Source: Balneolaceae bacterium (GTDB lineage: Bacteria > Bacteroidota > Rhodothermia > Balneolales > Balneolaceae). Taken from it: DNA of 33,289 nt. This document shows positions 8,433 through 15,870 of the stretch, piece by piece (position 1 is the stretch's first letter; each line of letters opens with the position of its first letter). The notes under the pieces were generated by a model. It saw only the letters and a program-made list of their open reading frames with translations. It was not told where the DNA came from and did no database searches. The position numbers were made by a program, and so were the translations under genes. Location: contig REDA01000025.1 in the NCBI GenBank assembly GCA_007693745.1, positions 1 through 33,289 on the forward strand, written 5' to 3'.

Positions 8433-8968
8433 CAGCGAATCCGATGCACATGAAAACTTTTTCAGCTCTTTTATTTATGATATTGATCTTCAATGCCTGT
8501 GGTGCTGATGCTGAATTTGAAGATGATTTTGAAAACACACAACCGCCTCCGCCCCCTACGGAAGATACGAGAGCGCAGTATTCAGTTACACTCTCACTAT
8601 CGGATGGAATAAGAACCATTCAGCTTCAATACGGGCAACATTCCAACCCTTCATCGCAGGATGAACAGATGCCACCTGCTCCACCTGAGGGATCACTTCA
8701 CGCCTTTTTTACCAAAGATTCAAAGTATTTTTGGAAGGATTTCAGAAGTGAGAACAGCAAGAGCGAAGATTGGTTTTTCTCATATCAAACCGGTTTAAGC
8801 GGACCGATTGAACTGAGCTGGGCAATTCAAAGCACAAGATTACCGGGTACACTGATACTATTTGATCCGGATAATGAAACAGAAGTAGAGATGGGCAGCA
8901 CCGGGAAAGTGGAATTGCCCTTAACGGATAGTGGAAATCTGATATTTGAATACCGATTTGATGAGTGA
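8429..8968 (+). CDS. Lipoprotein resembling the pre-sorting beta-sandwich domain of the adjacent protease
   Basis: The first ATG overlaps the protease stop as ATGA, which suggests translational coupling. Later ATGs at 8444 and 8450 (MKTFSALLFMILIFNACG) give a more usual lipoprotein signal with the lipidated Cys in FNAC. A Pro-rich linker (TQPPPPPTED) follows, then one beta-rich domain. That domain resembles the protease segment at about residues 847-966: QMPPAPPEGSLHAFF lies against LMPPMAPNTILDIR, GPIELSW against YPVTVNF, and the last strands (VELPLTDSGNLIFEYRF against NQSVIPYQMDSLVLEKV) also correspond. Such domains often precede the sorting signal of large exoproteins in this group. The protein could dock the protease at the surface or bind its product. 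Homology is judged by eye and is weaker than for the first lipoprotein. Confidence 0.75.
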   Translation: MTANPMHMKTFSALLFMILIFNACGADAEFEDDFENTQPPPPPTEDTRAQYSVTLSLSDGIRTIQLQYGQHSNPSSQDEQMPPAPPEGSLHAFFTKDSKYFWKDFRSENSKSEDWFFSYQTGLSGPIELSWAIQSTRLPGTLILFDPDNETEVEMGSTGKVELPLTDSGNLIFEYRFDE

Positions 8969-8980
8969 AAGATCCTCATC

Positions 8981-9085
8981 ATGCAGATTCATCCCATACA
9001 TACCAAAAAGGATTACCAAAGAGCATTAGAACGGATGAAAGAAACTCCTGATGCACTGGTTTACAGTCAACCTCAGAGTGAATAA
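8981..9085 (+). pseudogene. Remnant of a HigA-type antitoxin gene (N-terminus only)
   Basis: A 34-codon frame begins MQIHPIHTKKDYQRALERM, which closely matches the usual start of HigA-type antitoxins (MxIHPIKTxxDYxxALxxI). Real members continue for about 110-130 residues with a helix-turn-helix; here the match fades after about residue 20 and the frame stops at TAA 9083-9085. No HTH or partner toxin is visible nearby. It is best read as the decayed end of a toxin-antitoxin locus, next to a tRNA and a tandem array, which are common sites of gain and loss. A very short functional peptide cannot be excluded. Confidence 0.6.
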
Positions 9086-9144
9086 CATTCTAAAGAGAGA
9101 AAACAGCGACTTTGTTTTACAACAGTTTTACCATAGCAAAATAA

Positions 9145-9187
9145 AAAAGGGATTAAAGCTAATTTTTACAATTCTTTAACCCCTTTT
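9145..9187 (-). terminator. Intrinsic terminator beyond the tRNA-derived array
   Basis: AAAAGGG (9145-9151) and TTAAAG (9153-9158) face CTTTAA (9174-9179) and CCCTTTT (9181-9187), with one A-C mismatch and a 15-nt loop. On the minus strand the stem is followed by TTTTTTAT-like sequence. It differs from the terminators inside the 133-bp units and closes the first (outermost) unit. Confidence 0.6.
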
Positions 9188-9206
9188 AAGAAGTGGCGGG
9201 GGCAGG

Positions 9207-9243
9207 ATTCGAACCGCGAAGCACTGCTTCGCAACATTCGAAC
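9207..9243. repeat. Palindromic insert flanked by 8-bp direct repeats, first array copy
   Basis: ATTCGAAC occurs at 9207-9214 and again at 9236-9243. Between them is a 21-nt segment whose core GCGAAGC-ACT-GCTTCGC is a perfect 7-bp hairpin. The layout is that of a small insertion with target-site duplication. The same structure recurs 133 and 266 bp downstream. The left junction recreates GAACCGCGAAG, the string shared with the repeats at 1-60 and 14519-14570. Confidence 0.65.
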
Positions 9244-9292
9244 TCAGATTTTAATGCCATTCATAAATACCCCAAGGAGTAGCTCAAATAAA

Positions 9293-9322
9293 AAAAGCCC
9301 GATATGTGCATATCAGGCTTTT
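9293..9322 (-). terminator. Terminator-like hairpin in array unit 1
   Basis: AAAAGCC and GATATG face CATATC and GGCTTTT, with one C-A mismatch. On the minus strand it ends in a T-run. It is an identical copy of the hairpin after the intact tRNA. Confidence 0.7.
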
Positions 9323-9425
9323 ATTGTGGCGGGGGTAGGATTCGAACCGCGAAGCACTGCTTCGCAACATTCGAACTCAGATTTTAATGCCATTCATAAA
9401 TACCCCAAGGAGTAGCTCAAATAAA

Positions 9426-9455
9426 AAAAGCCCGATATGTGCATATCAGGCTTTT
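9426..9455 (-). terminator. Terminator-like hairpin in array unit 2
   Basis: This is the second copy of the same hairpin, exactly 133 bp from the first. It has A-run, stem and T-run on both strands, so it could stop transcription from either side. Confidence 0.7.
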
Positions 9456-9558
9456 ATTGTGGCGGGGGTAGGATTCGAACCGCGAAGCACTGCTTCGCAA
9501 CATTCGAACTCAGATTTTAATGCCATTCATAAATACCCCAAGGAGTAGCTCAAATAAA

Positions 9559-9588
9559 AAAAGCCCGATATGTGCATATCAGGCTTTT
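9559..9588 (-). terminator. Terminator of tRNA-fMet (array unit 3)
   Basis: The hairpin AAAAGCC-GATATG / CATATC-GGCTTTT begins 4 nt beyond the tRNA 3' end. It is followed on the minus strand by TTTTTTTATTTG. Its position makes it the natural terminator of the tRNA gene, and the other two copies come from the tandem duplication. Confidence 0.8.
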
Positions 9589-9592
9589 ATTG

Positions 9593-9665
<73 letters not shown>

Positions 9666-9878
9666 ATGTTTATAAGATTTTTAAGATAAGAAGATTATCT
9701 CCCCGTGTCAATTGTTTTGAATGAATTCACTCCTGCAGTTATTTTGGTGTTCTGTTTCTCCCATTACAGTTTCCTGCCCTCAAATGGCTCCGGATTTTCC
9801 ACCGAATTGTAAACGATTGTATCCGGTTCTTCGTATTTTTCATGATCCTGATACACAATTCAAGTTTAAAGCAGATCT
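9666..9878. other. Gap between tRNA-fMet and ornithine aminotransferase
   Basis: These 213 bp must hold the promoters of the tRNA (minus) and rocD (plus). I see no clear motif or conserved small gene here. Confidence 0.4.
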
Positions 9879-11147
9879 ATGTCAATAAGCAGCTTGCAGG
9901 CTATTCAACTGGAAGAACAGTACGGAGCCCATAACTATCACCCGCTGCCCGTTGTACTTTCACGTGGCAAGGGCGTTTATCTTTGGGATCCCGAGGGAAA
10001 CCGCTATTTCGATTTTTTATCTGCCTATTCGGCTGTTAATCAGGGGCATTGCCATCCGCATATCATTGAGGCTTTAAAAACGCAGGGGGAGACACTCACG
10101 CTCACTTCGAGAGCCTTCTATAACGACGTACTGGGTGAATTTGAAGAGAAATTGTGCCGTATGTTTGGTTTCGAACGCGCACTACCGATGAATACCGGAG
10201 CAGAAGGTGTGGAGACCGCCATCAAACTGGCCCGTAAATGGGGCTATGAAATCAAAGGGATCCCGGAGAATCAGGCTAAAATTGTGGTCTGCAGTGCAAA
10301 TTTCCACGGCCGCACAACAACCATTATCTCTTTTTCGGACAGCCCGGAGGCCAGGGATCAGTTCGGACCACATACCCCGGGCTTTATAAAAATCCCTTAC
10401 AACGACACGGAGGCACTTCAACGTGCGGTTGAAGATCCTCATGTGGCCGGTTTCCTGGTGGAACCGATTCAGGGTGAGGCGGGAGTGAATGTCCCGGATG
10501 ATCACTACCTGGCCGCAGCAGCTGAGATCTGCCGAAGGTTCAATGTGCTTCTGCTCTGCGACGAAATTCAGACAGGAATTGCCCGTACCGGATCCCTCCT
10601 CGCTTCATGCGGGGAGTGCAGCTGCACCGGCCGGTGTGAACAGCAACCTGAGAGTTACATAAAACCCGACATCCTGATCCTTGGAAAAGCTCTTTCCGGA
10701 GGAGTCTATCCCGTTTCCGCCGTACTGGCCGATCACGCAGTCATGGACGTCCTCAAGCCGGGTCAGCACGGCTCTACGTTCGGCGGGAATCCTCTTGGGG
10801 GACGTGTGGCCATTGCCGCCCTCGAGGTGGTTGAACGGGAGAAACTGGCCCAGAATGCCCGGCGGCTGGGTTTGATTTTCCGGAAAGAGATGGAAGATCT
10901 TATCCAGGAATGCAGCCTGATCCATTCAGTACGTGGCAAAGGACTGCTCAATGCTGTGGTAATTAACGACTCACCCGAGAGTGAAACAGCATGGGAACTC
11001 TGCGTCAAACTCAAAGAGAACGGTCTGCTCGCCAAGCCCACACACGGCAACATTATCCGATTCGCCCCGCCTCTGGTAATGACTGAAAGCGAACTGATGG
11101 AGTGCATATCCATCATCCGGAAAACATTTCTCGAATATGCCCGGTAA
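9879..11147 (+). CDS. rocD: Ornithine aminotransferase
   Basis: This 422-residue class-III PLP aminotransferase converts L-ornithine and 2-oxoglutarate to glutamate-5-semialdehyde and glutamate in arginine/ornithine breakdown. Family features include [20 protein letters not shown] at the start, [11 protein letters not shown], the [20 protein letters not shown] cofactor and substrate region, [21 protein letters not shown], the PLP lysine K270 in [16 protein letters not shown], and [10 protein letters not shown]. These match ornithine aminotransferase rather than acetylornithine or GABA enzymes. An unusual short insert just before the PLP-lysine segment holds four cysteines (C244, C247, C249, C253), a possible metal site. 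It lies 270 bp before lysine 6-aminotransferase, which does the parallel reaction on lysine, so the pair suggests diamino-acid catabolism. Confidence 0.95.
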   Translation: MSISSLQAIQLEEQYGAHNYHPLPVVLSRGKGVYLWDPEGNRYFDFLSAYSAVNQGHCHPHIIEALKTQGETLTLTSRAFYNDVLGEFEEKLCRMFGFERALPMNTGAEGVETAIKLARKWGYEIKGIPENQAKIVVCSANFHGRTTTIISFSDSPEARDQFGPHTPGFIKIPYNDTEALQRAVEDPHVAGFLVEPIQGEAGVNVPDDHYLAAAAEICRRFNVLLLCDEIQTGIARTGSLLASCGECSCTGRCEQQPESYIKPDILILGKALSGGVYPVSAVLADHAVMDVLKPGQHGSTFGGNPLGGRVAIAALEVVEREKLAQNARRLGLIFRKEMEDLIQECSLIHSVRGKGLLNAVVINDSPESETAWELCVKLKENGLLAKPTHGNIIRFAPPLVMTESELMECISIIRKTFLEYAR

Positions 11148-11416
11148 TACATTCGGGCTTCGGGTTATTACCAGGGGATTTCCTGATTGTTTGATACCCT
11201 TTCAGTTTTAGTGATTTTGCCTTTTAGCGGCCTTACTCATCCGCCATGAATCACAACAAAACGAACTTGTATAAGATTTTCCGTTTGCGATTCATTTGCG
11301 CTGGTTTCCTAAAAACTAAAATGCCCAAACCCGCATCTTCCTCTACCATTTAAAGGAAACCTTTCTTATCCTGAAAAGATAAAGGAAATTCTTCGAACAC
11401 TTTTTATTTTACCTCT

Positions 11417-12760
11417 ATGTCTCTTTTTACCGCCCCGTCTGACGTACACTCAACTCTTAAAAAACACATCCTTGCCGACGGACTTGACATGGTTCTGGAC
11501 CTGAAAAAAAGCAAGGGGTTGTATCTGCACGATTCTTCCAAAAATATCGACTATCTCGACTTTTTTACTTTTTTCGCCTCCAATCCTTTGGGGATGAATC
11601 ACGACCGACTGGCCGGGGATCCGGAATTTGTTCAGAAACTGGGTTATGCTGCGATCAACAAGCCTTCCAATTCGGATGTGTACACACAGGAGATGGCCGA
11701 CTTCGTGGAAACTTTCTCGCGTGTAGGCATTCCGGGTTATCTTCCCTACGCCTTTTTTGTGGCGGGAGGTGCAGTAGCCGTTGCAAATGCATTGAAAGTG
11801 GCTTTCGACTGGAAGGTTCAAAAGAATTTCAGAAAAGGGTACCGTACCGAAAAGGGCCATAAAATTCTTCATCTCGACAAAGCTTTTCACGGACGCACCG
11901 GATATACACTTTCAATGACTAATACTGAAGAGGGAAAAATCCGCTATTTCCCCAAATTCGACTGGCCTCGTATCCATAACCCCGCCATCCGCTTCCCGGT
12001 AAATGACGAAACCCTGCAAAAAGTGATTCTCGAAGAAGAGCAGGCGATCACACAGGCGCGGCAGTACTTTGAGACGCACAAAGATGACATCGCTGCCATT
12101 GTATTGGAACCGATCCAGGGTGAGGGGGGCGACAATCATTTCCGGCCGGAGTTTCATCAGGCACTCCGGGACCTCTCCTACGAATTTGACGCCCTGTTTA
12201 TCTACGATGAGGTGCAGACCGGCGTGGGCCTAACCGGAAAATTCTGGGCTCATGAGTATTATGTTGAACCGGATATCCTCGCCTTTGGAAAGAAAGCGCA
12301 GGTATGCGGACTTCTGGCGGGTAAACGGGTGGATGAAATTGAAACCAACTGTTTTCATGTCTCCTCTCGCATCAACTCCACATGGGGCGGAAACCTGGTG
12401 GATATGGTTCGCTTTCAGCGCATTCTGGAAGTGATTGAGGAGGATCTTCTTGTGGAGAATGCCGCCATAACAGGTGAATACCTGCTCAGTGAATTGCAGA
12501 AAATGGCTGATGAACATGAATACATCAGTAACCCCAGGGGCAAGGGGCTTTTTTGTGCCATCGACCTGCCCAACACCCATTCAAGAAACGCTGTCTTGAA
12601 GGAGTGCATGAACAACAGGCTCATGATCCTTGGATGCGGAACTCACAGTATCCGCTTCAGGCCCCCGTTAACAACAGAAAAAAGTCACATCGATGAGGGC
12701 CTTCACATCCTTAAAAATAGCTATAAAACAGCCCTCGAAAAATGTCCCGTGGCTTCGTAG
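11417..12760 (+). CDS. lat: L-lysine 6-aminotransferase
   Basis: The 447-residue enzyme is a class-III PLP aminotransferase of the lysine epsilon-aminotransferase type, converting lysine and 2-oxoglutarate to 2-aminoadipate-6-semialdehyde and glutamate. Diagnostic stretches are YLDFFTFFASNPLGMNH near the N-terminus, [76 protein letters not shown] with the PLP lysine most likely K292, and NSTWGGNLVDM. Length and motif order match the family well. The next gene, a dihaem cytochrome c, begins only 12 bp later, so the two are probably cotranscribed. The aldehyde dehydrogenase that would complete lysine breakdown is not in the window. Confidence 0.94.
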   Translation: MSLFTAPSDVHSTLKKHILADGLDMVLDLKKSKGLYLHDSSKNIDYLDFFTFFASNPLGMNHDRLAGDPEFVQKLGYAAINKPSNSDVYTQEMADFVETFSRVGIPGYLPYAFFVAGGAVAVANALKVAFDWKVQKNFRKGYRTEKGHKILHLDKAFHGRTGYTLSMTNTEEGKIRYFPKFDWPRIHNPAIRFPVNDETLQKVILEEEQAITQARQYFETHKDDIAAIVLEPIQGEGGDNHFRPEFHQALRDLSYEFDALFIYDEVQTGVGLTGKFWAHEYYVEPDILAFGKKAQVCGLLAGKRVDEIETNCFHVSSRINSTWGGNLVDMVRFQRILEVIEEDLLVENAAITGEYLLSELQKMADEHEYISNPRGKGLFCAIDLPNTHSRNAVLKECMNNRLMILGCGTHSIRFRPPLTTEKSHIDEGLHILKNSYKTALEKCPVAS

Positions 12761-12772
12761 TTAAAATGAAGC

Positions 12773-13660
12773 ATGTCTGCAGATCCTGAAAAGAGTTCTT
12801 TCCCTGTTCAACTGATTGCCATTCCTGCAGCAATTCTGACGGTGATTTTTACCGTCATTTTTTTGATTACTGAATCGGACCGGTTGCGTATCTATCCCCT
12901 CACAGAGTATGATTTAGTGATTCCAGCCGACAGTATCGCTATAGAGCATGGCCGCCGTGTTTATACGCTGCGCGGATGCGTGGACTGCCATGGTGTAAAT
13001 CTGGAGGGAAGAGTGGTAGAATCGGGACTCCTGACAGGCGTGATCACGGCTCCCAACCTCACCCCCGGAAAAGGCAGCGCAATCCGGGACTACAGCACGG
13101 AAGATTTGGTCAGAGTCATCCGCGAAGGGGTTAAACCAAACCGTCGAAGTGTGATTATGATGCCTGCTCATAAATTTCAGGTGATACATAAGCGGGATGT
13201 TGAATCGCTGATTGCCTATATGCAGAGTGTGGATCCTGTGGATCGTCGCCTTCCGGCTACAAGGCTGAACTATCCTGTGCGGCTCTACTATTTTGTGAAC
13301 CGTAAGCTGGGCTTGTTTCCCGCAAATATGATTCGCAGGCCTGTTGAATTCGCTGAGGATAATCTTCAAACGCGCCTTGAAAAAGGCCGGTATCTGGCCA
13401 CATCCTGCGTAGGTTGTCACGGTTACAGGCTTGAAGGAGGACGTGTTCCCGGTGCCCCTCCCACGTGGCCGGTGGCCGGAGACCTGACACCATCCGGCAT
13501 TGCCGGCGACTGGGAGAAGGAAGAGTTCATCCGGAGTATGCGCGAAGGCTTGACTCCGGACGGCCGCCATCTTGATGCCCGTTACATGCCATGGCAAGCC
13601 TTCGGTCAGCTGACCAACGAGGAATTCGACCTGCTGTGGGAATACATGAGGAGTCTCTGA
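12773..13660 (+). CDS. Membrane-anchored dihaem cytochrome c (paralogue 1)
   Basis: This 295-residue protein has one N-terminal hydrophobic segment (about residues 12-33) that probably stays as a membrane anchor, then two cytochrome c domains outside the membrane. The haem sites are C69-V-D-C-H73 and C212-V-G-C-H216. Likely distal Met ligands are M129 or M130 (VIMMPAHKF) and M272 (ARYMPWQAF). Both halves share the pattern G..N..G......S.EDLVRVIREGV and resemble the small cytochrome subunits of membrane dehydrogenases. It follows lysine aminotransferase by 12 bp and shares about half its residues by eye with the cytochrome at 14943. An electron-transfer role for an unidentified dehydrogenase is inference. 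Its end is 3 bp from the convergent SDR gene. Confidence 0.9.
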   Translation: MSADPEKSSFPVQLIAIPAAILTVIFTVIFLITESDRLRIYPLTEYDLVIPADSIAIEHGRRVYTLRGCVDCHGVNLEGRVVESGLLTGVITAPNLTPGKGSAIRDYSTEDLVRVIREGVKPNRRSVIMMPAHKFQVIHKRDVESLIAYMQSVDPVDRRLPATRLNYPVRLYYFVNRKLGLFPANMIRRPVEFAEDNLQTRLEKGRYLATSCVGCHGYRLEGGRVPGAPPTWPVAGDLTPSGIAGDWEKEEFIRSMREGLTPDGRHLDARYMPWQAFGQLTNEEFDLLWEYMRSL

Positions 13661-13663
13661 AAA

Positions 13664-14383
13664 TCAGACCATCTGGTGCGATTCAGGCTGGATCACTATC
13701 TCATTCAGAACAGATTGTCCCGGCTGGGATGCAGCATAGTAAACAGCCTTGGCCACTTCAGCTGCTGTGAGCATCTTTTCTTTCTGAACCCTCATATCGA
13801 TATTTGGATTTTCCCAAAAATCGGTGGCTACGCCGCCCAGGTAAAGAAGTGAAAACTTGATTCCACTCCGTTTGTTCTCTTCTACCAGAGCCTTTGTAAA
13901 TCCGGTTACCGCATATTTTGAAGCGGAATAGACGGATGAATTTCTCATCACCGCCTTCCCAAGAATACCCGGAAACATGACTACTGTGCCCTTCTTCGCC
14001 GTAGCCATGTAACGGGTTACGGTCTGGGTCACCAGAAATGTGCCGTACACATTTACATCAAACACCTCCTTGGCATGTTCCGGCTTGATATCCAGCAATG
14101 GCTGGATCATCCCCATGCCAAACGCATTGACCAGAATATCAATCTCTCCCAGATTCTCGGTCACCTCCCTCGCCATATCCGATACAGATCCCAAATCGGT
14201 TACATCCACCCCGATTACATAGGCGTCACCACCATTTTCATTGATTTCCTTCGCTTTCGCTTCTGCTTTCGACTTGTTACGGGCGGCCAGCACCACTTTG
14301 GCTCCGGCTTTCGAAAAGAGATCGGCACAAGCCTGGCCTATTCCGCCTGACCCACCCACGATGAGTACTACTTTGTTTTCCAT
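13664..14383 (-). CDS. Short-chain dehydrogenase/reductase, atypical active site
   Basis: This is a 239-residue classical-length SDR with a Rossmann fold. The cofactor loop is GGSGGIGQA (residues 10-18), the usual Asp-Val motif appears as GVDVTD, the helix-4 Asn as DVNVYG (N111), and the catalytic pair as Y152-S-A-S-K156. Arg35 after the second strand (AARNKSK) favours NADP(H). Two features are unusual. The NNAG motif reads VNAFG, and the position of the catalytic Ser, 13 residues before Tyr152, is Gly139 in VVMFPGILGKA. The enzyme may thus use a shifted Ser or have altered chemistry. The gene lies alone on the minus strand between two cytochrome c genes, converging on the first. The substrate is unknown. 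Confidence 0.9.
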   Translation of the reverse strand: MENKVVLIVGGSGGIGQACADLFSKAGAKVVLAARNKSKAEAKAKEINENGGDAYVIGVDVTDLGSVSDMAREVTENLGEIDILVNAFGMGMIQPLLDIKPEHAKEVFDVNVYGTFLVTQTVTRYMATAKKGTVVMFPGILGKAVMRNSSVYSASKYAVTGFTKALVEENKRSGIKFSLLYLGGVATDFWENPNIDMRVQKEKMLTAAEVAKAVYYAASQPGQSVLNEIVIQPESHQMV

Positions 14384-14518
14384 GTCTGAATTTGATTTTT
14401 CAATGTTGTTTGCATATTCAAAGAGGTAAATCAGATCCGGTCAAAGATCGTTCAGATCCCGGTTTATTGGAATTTGACTCCCTTTAGATTGCCGGCAAAA
14501 ATGATTCGGAGCGCATCA

Positions 14519-14570
14519 TAGAACCGCGAAGGACACCGAGCGAAGCGATTCCCGCGAAGCGCAGCGAAGT
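14519..14570. repeat. Dispersed GAACCGCGAAG repeat, second copy
   Basis: It opens with AGAACCGCGAAGGACACCGA and continues with GCGAAGCGATTCCCGCGAAG. This matches the minus-strand reading of positions 1-60 apart from a two-base change (GA for CG after CGCGAAG). It is followed by GTGAAAAAGTGAAAACGC, and a similar GAAAAAGTGAAAA lies beside the first copy, on its other side. The shared string occurs in two intergenic places and, in part, inside the 133-bp array. Confidence 0.75.
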
Positions 14571-14621
14571 GAAAAAGTGAAAACGCAAAACGCAAAAGTA
14601 TCCTTCTCCTGTCAAAGCTTC

Positions 14622-14649
14622 TTACCCTTGAAGGGTCTTATCCTGAAAT
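14622..14649. repeat. Palindromic CCCTTGAAGGG-type repeat, degenerate copy
   Basis: CCCTTGAAGGG is palindromic, and the sequence after it, TCTTATCCTGAAATA, resembles the GCATCAATAG tail of the copies at 32861-33246. Only one half is well kept, so membership is tentative. Confidence 0.4.
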
Positions 14650-14730
14650 AGGTTTATACAATTTACGGAGTCAGCCGATGAAAAATAAGGGTAAAAAATC
14701 TCAACCCACTTACAGTGATAGTTTTGTTCT

Positions 14731-14760
14731 TGCCCCTGCAGGGCAGGGAATGTAGTGTAC
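14731..14760. repeat. Palindromic GCCCCTGCAGGGC-type repeat, degenerate copy
   Basis: TGCCCCTGCAGGGCAGGGAA followed by TGTAGTGTAC has the same layout as the right-end family: a G/C palindrome then a conserved-length tail. The tail is diverged. Confidence 0.45.
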
Positions 14761-14942
14761 CCATCCTGACTACTGGCAAAACACATTTTGAGATATGGCC
14801 GTCTGAAATCGAAATCCACGTAGATGAATTGTAGTCTGAGGAGTCAAAAGTACCCCTGTTTGTATTTTTAAATTTAAAATTGTACAATGTTAAACATGTA
14901 TCATATTTAGCATAACCAACTCTAAGACAAGGGGATAGACCA

Positions 14943-15860
14943 ATGAAGATTCTTAAATGGATGGGAATGGCAGTTGGTGTGTTACTTTTGATGATAGCTA
15001 TTTTAGCTACAATACTGTTTTTGATAAGTAAAAAACACGAGAATACAATTTATCAGATCGATGTAGCCGCTATCGATTATCTATTTGAAGATGAAGAAGA
15101 AATGCTCTCATGGGGACAGCATGTTGCGACAATAAGAGGGTGTGTTGATTGCCATGGTGGTAATTTGGGAGGAGATATTTTTTTAAAGGACCCTGTAGTG
15201 GGTGTGCTCACTGCGACAAATTTAACCACAGGAACGGGTGGCATCGGAAGCGAATATAGTGATGAAGATCTGATCCGGGCAATTCGTCACGGGGTGCGCA
15301 AAGATGGGAAATCGGTTATTTTCATGCCTTCTCACGAGTACAACGTCATTGACTCCAAAGATATGGCTGCAATGATTGCATACATCCGCAGCATGGAACC
15401 GGTTGATAGCAGTCACCTCCCGGAAACCAAAATCGGATTTCCGTTCCGGCTCATGTATGTCCTCTCCGGCGATGATATACACCTTTTCCCTGCACGATTA
15501 ATCGATCACACACTTCCTTTACCCGATCCGGTCGAAAACCGAACACCGCGGGAACTTGGCGCCTATTTGGCCACTACCTGCATGGGTTGCCACGGCAATA
15601 ACTACGGTGGCGGGAGAATACCGGGTGTTCCGCCTAACTGGCCGGATGCATCCAATATCACGATGGGTGGTACTCTTGTAAATTACGCTTCAAAAGATGA
15701 TTTTATTAAAACCATGAGAGACGGTATCACCCCTCTTGGTGCGGAAATGGACTCTGAATTTATGCCCTGGACGGTTTTCGGCTACATGACGGATGAGGAA
15801 CTGAGCGGCTTATTCGAATACCTGCAATCTCTCCCCCCAAGAGAAACGGGGAGTCGTTAA
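14943..15860 (+). CDS. Membrane-anchored dihaem cytochrome c (paralogue 2)
   Basis: The 305-residue protein has an N-terminal membrane segment (about residues 8-28) and two exported cytochrome c domains with haem sites C67-V-D-C-H71 and C213-M-G-C-H217. M128 (VIFMPSHEY) and M274 (SEFMPWTVF) are likely axial ligands. It keeps the same order and spacing of motifs as the cytochrome at 12773 (RGCVDCHG, G.LT..NLT.G.G, RIPGVPPNWP), so the two arose by duplication. An AAGGGG about 9 bp before the ATG could serve as a ribosome site. It stands after a 559-bp gap with repeats and converges on purL with a 10-bp gap. Its redox partner is not evident. Confidence 0.9.
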   Translation: MKILKWMGMAVGVLLLMIAILATILFLISKKHENTIYQIDVAAIDYLFEDEEEMLSWGQHVATIRGCVDCHGGNLGGDIFLKDPVVGVLTATNLTTGTGGIGSEYSDEDLIRAIRHGVRKDGKSVIFMPSHEYNVIDSKDMAAMIAYIRSMEPVDSSHLPETKIGFPFRLMYVLSGDDIHLFPARLIDHTLPLPDPVENRTPRELGAYLATTCMGCHGNNYGGGRIPGVPPNWPDASNITMGGTLVNYASKDDFIKTMRDGITPLGAEMDSEFMPWTVFGYMTDEELSGLFEYLQSLPPRETGSR

Positions 15861-15870
15861 CCTTCATTCT

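Larger units (their letters stand above)
9194..9592. repeat. Three 133-bp tandem units made from a tRNA-fMet 3' end plus terminator
   Basis: Units occupy 9194-9326, 9327-9459 and 9460-9592, and the array runs directly into the intact tRNA at 9593. Each unit begins with 22 nt equal to the 3' end of the tRNA on the minus strand (acceptor strand and T-arm, ending GGATTCGAACC). A spacer holding a small palindrome follows, then a terminator-like hairpin. The units are identical except that the first has C at 9203 where the others and the tRNA have T (9336, 9469, 9602). This fits duplication by unequal crossover between a decayed tRNA fragment and the true tRNA end. Each unit ends with the terminator that also serves the tRNA. 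Confidence 0.95.
14384..14942. other. Intergenic region with repeats, no gene seen
   Basis: These 559 bp separate the SDR and the second cytochrome gene and should hold both their promoters. They contain the dispersed repeat at 14519-14570 and two palindromic CCCTTGAAGGG-type sequences. The few short frames are low-complexity or repeat-derived and show no family resemblance. Confidence 0.6.

Noticed and set aside
9194-9592. Three more tRNA genes
   Set aside because: Only the T-arm and acceptor end are present; there is no anticodon or D-arm, so they are fragments.
9194-9592. CRISPR array
   Set aside because: The whole 133-bp unit repeats, with no variable spacers and no cas genes.
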